DNA of 27,675 bases from Saccoglossus kowalevskii (lineage: Eukaryota; Hemichordata; Enteropneusta; Harrimaniidae). The stretch's first letter is position 1; each line of letters opens with the position of its first letter. Made by a program: the position numbers and the translations under genes. The notes under the pieces were generated by a model. That model saw only the letters and a list, made by a program, of their open reading frames with translations. It searched no databases and was not told where the DNA came from. Below, piece by piece: positions 20,500 through 27,675 of this stretch. The stretch spans positions 81,910 to 109,584 of the forward strand of contig NW_003138338.1 of assembly GCF_000003605.2 (NCBI RefSeq). Reading direction: 5' to 3'.

Positions 20500-22125
20500 T
20501 GGCATCTGAATTGGTTAGATACTATGCTGCAGGTACCATGGATGGACGGTCAGAATTATGTCCATTTCTAATTTTAACGAAATAGTTTTATACTTATGAC
20601 ATGACCTCAACCCCCCACCAAAGATATTGCATAGTCCAACCCTTGGCCATAACAAGACCAGAATTTAACTTAAGGGTGGAGGTCATCACATTACATCACG
20701 TTCGATACAAGACACGTAGCGTAATACACAATGCATGTACAATACATTACTTGTTCACATAATATTCTAACGTGCTCCATGACGATCTCTGCCCTTTAAA
20801 TTTCTATCACCTCAAGTTTTATTTGATACACAAGAGTTTTAAAACAATCCAATTCAAGTAAATAAAAAGCAAAGTTTCTCGACAAACAGTCACTTGTTAT
20901 TTATTTGCACGCAGATTTTTTAAAAATGTTTTTGGTAATTATGAAAGTAAAATAATACAAAATAAAAACAGCAAAATACCGATAATAAAAAAAAATAGTA
21001 AAAATAAATTAAACAACATACATCAGATTTTAATCACTGAATAATGAAGCATTTCAAATACAAAAGTTTAATAATTATCAATTACAAGATTAATTTTTCA
21101 TATATTACATTCCTTGTATTAAAATATGATGCTTCAGCAAACTGAAATAATAGAACAAGTGCCTGATCATGTAAATACAACTCTAAGATAAAAATAAAAT
21201 ATAGATCTAAAGAGTGATAATCACGACAGTGTGCATTCAAATTTCTGTGTAAATAAACCAAACATCATTCTAACATGTACGTGTTGCTATGCATGGTATG
21301 GGACCCAATTATAACAAACACAGGTGTCCAAAACCAATATTTTCCAGTGTTGTTGTGGGAGTAATAAGTTTAAAATCAACACAGATGTTATCATAGTTAA
21401 TTTTAGGGATTATAAACAATAATTATGTAAGAAAAACAAAACTGGAATTTGAATAATCCTGAGTGGAAGTGTTATTGTGCTACAAAAGTTTTCAGTTTTC
21501 TCCTAATAGAATGCATTTTATAAAGCAATTTCAATATATTTACATGACCCATATATGTGTATGAATACGAGTACACTGTATGTATAGTTGACCTTGCTTC
21601 AATGACCTCACAACTTGTATTATGATTGCACAGAAAACATCGTGCCAATTTTGCGGCACTAGCTATTATTTTTCCCCATGTACATATAGTTATATTATTT
21701 AGTAGAATAAAAACACAAACACATGTGACCTTGAACTTTTGCCCCTAAAAGATTCTGCAGCATGTTGGTGATGTAAAAATTTTTTTTGCCAATCTTGAGG
21801 TCTGTACCCCCCCCCCCCCCCCGAGTTATAATGCACATACGCATCAGCGCATACACATGTACACATCTTACAATCGTTGTAACGACACACATTGGATTAA
21901 ATTTTAATATACACGTAGTTGAAGTAACTTTTAATATAGTTGCGTTATGTTTAATTAAACACAATCACAATATAATTCAACATAGAATTTTCTGAGGTTC
22001 AATTAAACAAGCAATGATCGTTATCAAATTTAAGATAGATAGTTTTTTTGAAATATAAACGTGTCAGCAATATGGATCCAGAAGCTGATGCTTGATTATG
22101 ATTTTTTAACATTGAAATAAGTTGA
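20500..22125. other. Intergenic AT-rich DNA between the two genes
   Basis: No coding sequence was recognised on either strand. It includes a very AT-rich block at about 20900-21120, a 16-base C run, and short open frames without resemblance to known proteins. Confidence 0.5.
21807..21822. repeat. Poly-C homopolymer (16 C)
   Basis: An uninterrupted run of C after TCTGTA and before GAGTTAT, in otherwise AT-rich DNA. Open frames across it encode only poly-Pro or poly-Gly and are not genes. Length may be unreliable in assembly. Confidence 0.95.
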
Positions 22126-22129
22126 CATT

Positions 22130-22933
22130 CAGTCATCTGGTATCTAATTATCAAACGAGTACTTGTTCATAATGAGAGATATTGCTCTAGTACAACATTA
22201 GTTAAAACAAAATGGCCACTGAATGGCCATTTTGAATACATCAATATTTCTATGATATGATGTAAAATGAATATGTAAAATTTGAACATAACCAGTAAAA
22301 GTTGTCAGAGATTATAGCTCTAGAACCACAAAATGGTTGACAGTCAGTCATTTTGAATCCGATCTGAAAAACAAAAATAAAATGCATCAGGGACCAATAA
22401 TGTCTATGATGTATGTACCAAGTTTGAATGAAATCCATCCACAAACGACAGAGATCCGGTTCTAGAATTTCAGAAATGCTTGACTTTTTAGCCACCATTG
22501 GGCATTTTGAATTGGATCGTCAAACCAACACATCTGTTTATCTATTACATGATGTATAATGAATATATAAAATTTGAGCATAACCAGTCAAAGCATGCCA
22601 GAGAATCCACATTCATTAAAACAAAATGGCCGCCAGTCGACCATTTTGAATCTGATCTCAAAAACAAAATGACAGACATCAAGGTCCCATAATGTCCAAA
22701 GTATATACCAAGTTTCAACAAAATTCATCTGTAAACAGTCAAGATCTGGTTCCTCAATGCAATAAATGTTTTCAATGATTTTTCAGTACAAAATGGCCAC
22801 CATTTCGCCATATTGAATCAGAAACAAATTGCATAAGTATAATATTATGTCTGATGAATGTGTGAAGTTTGAATGTAATCCGCCCAGGCATGTCTGAGAC
22901 ACAGGTAAATCCACTGTGTCGGAACGAGGACTA
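22130..22933 (-). repeat. Inverted copy of the hairpin-ended family with five inverted AAAATGGCC blocks
   Basis: On the minus strand it begins near TAGTCCTCGTTCCGACACAG, resembling TAGTTCCCGTTCGGACACAG of copy 2, and ends near TTTGATAATTAG, resembling TTTGATAACTAACGGGG. Inside, five units carry pairs such as CAAAATGGCCACTGAATGGC followed by CATTTTGAA. The terminal hairpins are decayed. Confidence 0.6.
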
Positions 22934-23190
22934 CTTTAAGGTGTGGGTCATGACTTGCTAGGTCTGTTGTCACTTAGGTATATGTAGGTGTAAAGATAAA
23001 TGAAAATTGTCACAACGTTGATATCACAAGCAAACACACACATACATTCATAAAAATACACACACATGCATACAAATGACACACAAACGCATACCTACAC
23101 ACTGCTTCACACTGGTGCAGGTAAATATATAATTTATCTATACGATGGTAATAATGAATTATCTAATTCTAAATAAAAATTGGTCTTTTC

Positions 23191-23280
23191 GTTGTTATAA
23201 AATACTAAATTGTATGAATCTCACAAAAACTTTTCATTGTTATAAAATACTTAATTGCATGAATCTCACAAAAACCGTAA
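23191..23280. repeat. 45-bp direct tandem duplication
   Basis: Two adjacent copies both contain GTTATAAAATACT-AATTG and ATGAATCTCACAAAAAC, differing at a few positions. They account for the repeated CYKILNCMNLTKT in an open frame that is not a gene. Confidence 0.9.
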
Positions 23281-23394
23281 AAACAAAAATAACTAAAATA
23301 TCTTACATCTTGTACTCTCTTGACAACAGCCAAGTTTTTTGTTCTATGGTTGCTAAGCTACCATATGTGGGGAGGGGGAGTAAATAGTTGTTGA

Positions 23395-23400
23395 TTTATT
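23395..23400 (-). terminator. Candidate polyadenylation signal AATAAA for the carrier gene
   Basis: TTTATT on the plus strand reads AATAAA on the minus strand, about 470 nt after the TAA. An ATTAAA variant much closer (minus strand, 23833-23838) is an alternative. No downstream evidence separates them. Confidence 0.3.
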
Positions 23401-23867
23401 TACTTCCAGTTTTTGGGAATGTGCAGGCAGTTTTAGGCAGATATTTTACTGCTTAGTTTATACTGACAATGTTGATTTTTTTTTATGGTAGGCATCTAGG
23501 TTTAAGTTCATGAAATTATTATGAAATATGCAAATGTAATATATAAACAGTATTAACTTTCATCCTGTCTGTGTTGAGTGTATGGGTGACATTTTGTTCT
23601 CAGTGATCAAACCCAAATGGTCACAATAAGTTCCACAGCTAATTGCATTCTGCAAATTTTTCAATTATACCAAAGTGGTCACCACATAGTTCCACAGTCC
23701 AAATGGTGACTGGATCTTGAAACTCACTACATCATCTTGTAACATCCCAAGTCATTGGATGATAGCAAAGAAGCAGTTAAACCTACAGCCAATCAAAGTA
23801 CATGTAACAGAAAGATGTGGCCCATCCAAGCTTTTAATCATGGTACATCAGGCCCATGTTTCCAATG

Positions 23868-24045
23868 TTAAAGCACAGTGTCTACACCAGTCTGTAAGTC
23901 CAACATCTGTTTCATGAATTCATACACTGTAAATGAGACTGCAATTTGTGGTATAGCTCTGAGGTAGTTTATACTTAGTCCTCTATAAAGTCCATGTACA
24001 ATTCCATCTGATTTGTAAACTGTTAATAATGTTTGAAACCAATTC
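23868..24045 (-). CDS. SLC25A16: SLC25A16 terminal coding exon
   Basis: The acceptor is TTTATCTGTTCTAG on the minus strand. It encodes NWFQTLLTVYKSDGIVHG, LYRGLSINYLRAIPQIAVSF and TVYEFMKQMLDLQTGVDTVL, then TAA at 23868-23870. The conserved part is the final transmembrane helix. The tail after MKQ extends about ten residues beyond the human ending. Confidence 0.93.
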
Positions 24046-27000
24046 CTAGAACAGATAAATACAAGTATTATACATCTGTAACCATAACGCCATAAATTAC
24101 AGCGTGCTGTAAAAATTTGAGTCGGTTTTCAGTTTTTATCCCAAAAATTAGGTTATTTTTGTCCTAATCAATGGAAAGTGCAGATTATAAACAGAACTAC
24201 TTTGTGAATTTGTGATGAAAAGAGGGAACTGGTGGTAAAAAAATTGAATTGTCCAATGATTAAATGAATCACCACAGATAAGAAACACCTAGGACATATG
24301 GATGGTATATAAAAATAATCCACACATGGCTGTATTGGATCTTATCAATTATCGTTTACAAGTCCTCACCTGAACATGTGGGAGTCTGGTAAAATCATCG
24401 CTAGCTGCATTCTTCGCCTTGCAACATCTAATGGATATCTATAAACATGATGAAAACACTGGTTATATAACATGTGGTAGCATGGAGCATGGATGTTGTG
24501 TAGATTATGGATTGTTAATCAAGCAATATGTCATGTTGGATATTTGGTTTTCACTAAGATTTTAAAATGTCAGTTTAAATATTCACGATATTTGCAATAT
24601 TTGAAAGGTTATTGCAATACATCACAAAAAATGCCCGAATACAGTACACTGTCATACCAACCTCTGCTACATGGTGAGTAGAATCCAATTTTATGCAATC
24701 TTTGCAGTATCTTTGCAATAACTATGCGTATATTGCAAATAATTGAACTGACATGATGAAAACTTGAAAATATAAAACCCATAATAACCTAATATTATAC
24801 ATGTACATCTTTCTGATTTGGTTTGGTGTAGGATGTCAAGAACTGACCAAAATGATAAAAATTACTGGAACTTTCTCACTATAAACATTGTTTACAAAAC
24901 TACAAAAATTTCTACCTTGGAAATATTGTGTACACGTAACTGTTCCCTACTTGGAATTTGCATTTCCTAATATGGTAGGATGCAGAAACCCAGTAAAAAT
25001 ACCACTAAATTACGGCAAGCTTTAACTATACTTTGAAAAATGTATAATAATATTATCATTTAATTATACACAACCTTACAATGCATTTGATAAACAATTG
25101 TTTAATTCTACATATGCAATTCATAGTGAGATTAAACAAAATTCTGCCATGAATTGTCTATTTAATGGCCCAATATTTGGTTTCCAGGTGTTTTCCTGCA
25201 ATCCAACTTTTCACATAACAATGACCAACCAGGACATGGGATAAGCTGACAACATTCAAATATTTTCAAGAATACAGTAAATTTCATGAAGGTATGAATT
25301 TATAAAAAAAAACTTATAAAACACCTACCCTGGAAGACCATCAAAGTTCATTAAAATTCAAAGAATATGCTTTCAGAATATGGAATTAGAAGCTAATTGT
25401 TAACACTATCTCATTACCCAGCTCGGTGACAGCTTGACAGCCATGAGACTTGTTATTTCTCATTAAATAGTGTTCCATTCTCTCTTGTCATCATGTCCAT
25501 CGATTACCATGGTAACACATGCCAGGGAACAGAGGACGTGATGTCTAGAGAAAATGAACCACTATTTTAGAGAAAAAAAAAAAATGTCTGTTGCTCACTC
25601 ATCCTAAATGATATCTTGGTGGTTATTTCCATCTAAGGTCTGTCCAATGATTGTAATACTGACTGCAACACAGATACAGATTGTGTACGAATGATACAGT
25701 TTGTGACATAGCTCCAGCAGTAACAAAATTAATTAATAGAAATGTTAAATTGTGTACTTACGATACAGTTTGCGCCATAGCTCCAGCCATACCACCAATT
25801 AAGAAAGTTACAGGCAGCCTAAGTACCAATTCCTCTTTATGTTTTATAGAAGGTTTACACGTCCATTCCGTAAAATTTGTCAAAAAAAATGCTTTTAATG
25901 TTTCATATGTGTAAAAAGAAAGTCCTGTATAAGAATATAAAAGTATACATTAATAGTGAATGAATGGAATGTAGAACATTGTGCGACAAAACTCCACTCC
26001 TGAGTATTAGTGAGAACAAATTTGACTTTAATGTAGAATGCTAAACAAAATTAAGAATGTTGTCATTTTCTTTATTATCACATATTTAATATATCATGTT
26101 ACAAGAATGGAGAAAATAAATTAAAAATACGGGGTCACCGTAATGTTCAAAGCAAATAGATCAATAAAATACCCTCTGTACTTTTTGTCTGTTTTAGGGT
26201 GTTTTACCATCGTTTCCAAATATCTGAATACCCCAAAATTGTGCTCATTGACATAAACAATGTCTTACAACAAAAAGTATTAAAAATTGAATGGGACAAA
26301 ATTTAAAATTAACGATGAAATGAGTTTTCATTGTGATCTATAAGACTGCTGCTAAAATGGCATTTATTTATTTATTTTTCTCAAAAACCAGATTGACAGT
26401 GACCAAAACAATCTTGTCACACTGTTGACTAATATTAAAACAATTATGACAAAATTGCCACTGCTATGTGTGCACATGTAAAAAAAACTCACTAATAGCA
26501 TTCTGCTTTATATGCTTACCTGCATAGGGTACCATGCCTATTATTGTAGGTGTAAAACCTCTGTAAAAAGCTTTGATTCCACCTTCCTAAAGAAAATAAC
26601 ACAAAACATATACAATAAAATTGAACTTAAAAATTAAAATTTCCTGAACAAATTGTCAGTTCAACTTAAATTATAATACACAATATTTGTATAATTTTAA
26701 CCTATCAATGCTATAATTTATCTTACACACTAATTTTTCACTAAATGATCTAAATCTTGCAATAATACATAAAAGATAAATCTTTACAGTAATATCCAAA
26801 AATTGAATACCACATGCACATCATGGTACAAGTACAAAAAGATAACTCACTAGACATAACCCTTTGAACAACATAATTGATTTATATTTTTAGCATTTTT
26901 CTGAAATGTCTTTACTAAATTTGAACTGAATGGGCATGATTTTCCAATGCCTACATGTCTTGGTCAAAAATGTTTGAAAATATGAAAAAAATTATTCAGG

Positions 27001-27583
27001 TATAATTTGGGCAACTTGAAGATAACAAAAGGTAAATTTTGACATCAAGGGTTAAGAGGTTATATATGGGGATTTTATCAAGGTAACATCGAGTTTGATT
27101 GTAAAACTAAAAAAAAAAATTTACTGTGGAAAAAAACACGTATAGATTATATACCGGTACATATATTCTAATTTGTATAAATAATACAGAATATTAGATC
27201 GTAGATTTACAACAACAATCTATGTTCAAACTAAGAATCTTACAAAAAAACAAAAATTATTATATAATTGAACTTTGAGGGCACCCATTGGTGCAGCTGA
27301 TTTTTATACCAGTACCATGCAATGTATTTCTCAGTCTGACTTTTAAGCCTGTTGGGCTGGACAATTCTATGAGTTGCAGAACACAATAATAAAACTCCTA
27401 ACAATTACTACTTATTTTTACAATATAAGTTCTGAACAAAAAAAAACTATAACTGTAATACCTGGTGGAAAATGCTTTGAAATGTATGGAATATACCATT
27501 ATAGATGTGCTCTCCCGTAATCTGGAATGCTAGCCTGGCTCGTACCATGTCAAGAGGGTAAGTAAATGTCACAGCAGTTATAC
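23868..27583 (-). CDS. SLC25A16: SLC25A16-type mitochondrial carrier, 3' five coding exons, partial at 5' end
   Basis: Coding order on the minus strand is 27583-27462, 26586-26520, 25924-25762, 24438-24370 and 24045-23868. These total 599 nt with GT-AG junctions and consistent phases, ending in TAA. The 198 complete residues cover carrier repeats 2 and 3. Seen: signature motifs YPLDMVRARLAFQ and YPLDVARRRMQLA (PxD/ExxK/R), EGGIKAFYRGFTPTIIGMVP, PYAGLSFYTYETLK, GGMAGAMAQTVS, and GLYRGLSINYLRAIPQ. These match human SLC25A16 segments (TYPLDMVRVRLAFQ, FYRGLMPTILGMAPYAG, GGVAGAIAQTISYP, LYRGLSLNYIRCIPS) better than its relative SLC25A42. The family is the six-helix inner-membrane carrier fold. SLC25A16, the Graves disease carrier protein, is related to yeast Leu5p and has been linked to coenzyme A supply; its substrate is not firmly proven. 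Repeat 1 and the start codon lie to the right of the window. Confidence 0.93.
24370..24438 (-). CDS. SLC25A16: SLC25A16 exon: repeat 3 signature
   Basis: The acceptor is TGTTTATAG and the donor TTCAG|GTGAGG on the minus strand. It reads YPLDVARRRMQLAMILPDSH then MF, carrying the third PxDxxRR signature. The human equivalent is YPFDVTRRRMQLGTVLPE. Confidence 0.93.
24439..25761 (-). other. SLC25A16: SLC25A16 intron
   Basis: AT-rich, 1323 bp, carrying the partial exon-end duplicate near its 5' side (25682-25736). No other feature was recognised; the open frame at 24493-24681 on the plus strand has no resemblance to known proteins. Confidence 0.6.
25682..25736 (-). pseudogene. Partial duplicate of a carrier-gene exon end, donor destroyed
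   Basis: GATACAGTTTGTGACATAGC then TCCAGC repeats, 69 bp away, GATACAGTTTGCGCCATAGC then TCCAGC of the true exon end. The true donor (TATC|GTAAGT on the minus strand) reads TATC|ATTCGT in the copy, so it cannot splice there. Confidence 0.8.
25762..25924 (-). CDS. SLC25A16: SLC25A16 exon: end of repeat 2, inter-repeat loop, start of repeat 3
   Basis: The acceptor chosen is TATTCTTATACAG on the minus strand, giving GLSFYTYETLKAFF, which matches human GVSFFTFGTLKS. An AG further in (ATTAAAAG) would delete this block. The exon ends IGGMAGAMAQTV with donor TATC|GTAAGT. The intervening loop (TNFTEWTCKPSIKHKEE) is not conserved with human. A degenerate copy of its 3' end lies 69 bp downstream in the intron. 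Confidence 0.92.
25925..26519 (-). other. SLC25A16: SLC25A16 intron
   Basis: 595 bp intron with consensus ends and no further recognised content. Confidence 0.6.
26520..26586 (-). CDS. SLC25A16: SLC25A16 exon: repeat 2 matrix loop and next helix
   Basis: The acceptor is TTATTTTCTTTAG and the donor GCAG|GTAAGC on the minus strand. It encodes 22 residues plus one base, EGGIKAFYRGFTPTIIGMVP then YA, with the EGxxxxYRG matrix-helix motif typical of carriers. Confidence 0.93.
26587..27461 (-). other. SLC25A16: SLC25A16 intron
   Basis: 875 bp AT-rich intron. It contains one exact TACCGGTA (27152-27159). Nothing else was recognised. Confidence 0.6.
27462..27583 (-). CDS. SLC25A16: SLC25A16 exon: start of carrier repeat 2
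   Basis: On the minus strand the acceptor is TATCATTGTAG and the donor CACCAG|GTATTA. It completes a glycine codon, then reads ITAVTFTYPLDMVRARLAFQ and ITGEHIYNGIFHTFQSIFHQ. It carries the repeat-2 signature PLDMVR on an odd-numbered transmembrane helix. This is the rightmost exon seen; the intron continues off the window edge. Confidence 0.93.
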
Positions 27584-27675
27584 CTACAATGATATCACAG
27601 AAAACTTATGTTGATTGAAAGAATTTACTGCAACACAACATTTAGTCCCTCCAACCAACACCACATGTACTGCAA

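Larger units (their letters stand above)
22935..23867. other. Intergenic sequence and probable carrier-gene 3'UTR
   Basis: It holds a CA-rich simple stretch (about 23030-23110), a 45-bp direct duplication (23191-23280) and, nearer 23868, the likely 3'UTR of the minus-strand carrier. No further gene was recognised. Confidence 0.5.

Noticed and set aside
21695-21995. Frames across the poly-C run encoding Gly- or Pro-rich peptides
   Set aside because: They are created by the homopolymer and differ in all frames; no conserved domain.
25873-25900. Alternative acceptor ATTAAAAG (minus strand) for the carrier exon
   Set aside because: It would delete the conserved LSFYTYETLK block; the acceptor at 25925 gives the full family match.

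Overview
The window is eukaryotic nuclear DNA from an animal, most likely a marine invertebrate. It is AT-rich (roughly two thirds A+T by eye). Coding sequence is cut into short exons by GT-AG introns, and the introns are full of mobile-element debris. The proteins are bilaterian-like, but I cannot name the species. No bacterial, viral or CRISPR feature is present.

Two protein-coding genes are supported, lying tail to tail. The first (+ strand, nine coding exons from 3156 to 18693) is the 3' part of MICU1, the EF-hand gatekeeper of the mitochondrial calcium uniporter. The window holds 362 codons plus the stop, running from the conserved [20 protein letters not shown] block to the C-terminal helix. 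Exons for the targeting peptide and N-terminal segment lie off the left edge. The second (- strand, five coding exons from 27583 down to 23868) is the 3' part of an SLC25A16-type mitochondrial carrier, covering carrier repeats 2 and 3. Its first exons lie off the right edge. Both products work at the mitochondrial inner membrane, one as a regulator facing the intermembrane space and the other as a transporter. The genes share a 5.2 kb tail-to-tail spacer; nothing in the sequence shows functional coupling.

Layout: 1-293 is a 31-bp minisatellite. 323-3062 holds two hairpin-ended repeats, one nested in a larger element that interrupts a duplicated copy of the MICU1 splice acceptor. 3156-18693 is MICU1. 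Its 6.6 kb second intron carries a candidate 42-nt cassette exon (5076-5117), a TTAA-flanked element (5403-7011) with another element nested inside it, and a possible polycystin-like fragment. Later introns carry two TIR elements side by side (11181-11426, 11510-11933), minisatellites, a LINE relic (15390-15628), a second copy of the hairpin-ended family (16165-16711) and a 13-unit array of CCAAT boxes (17296-17632). 18694 to about 19850 is probable MICU1 3'UTR. 19850-23867 holds a tRNA-derived SINE-like piece, a poly-C run and an inverted repeat-element copy. 23868-27583 is the carrier gene.

The best leads are: (a) an in-window empty site that fixes the ends of a hairpin-terminated element that inserted between two Ts without target duplication, with two further copies sharing its terminal structure but not its terminal sequence; (b) a frame-preserving 42-nt candidate exon in the MICU1 intron that corresponds to the site of the vertebrate muscle MICU1.1 microexon; (c) tandem duplications at splice junctions in both genes; (d) strong apparent enrichment of the palindromes TACCGGTA and TACATGTA; (e) the CCAAT-box array.
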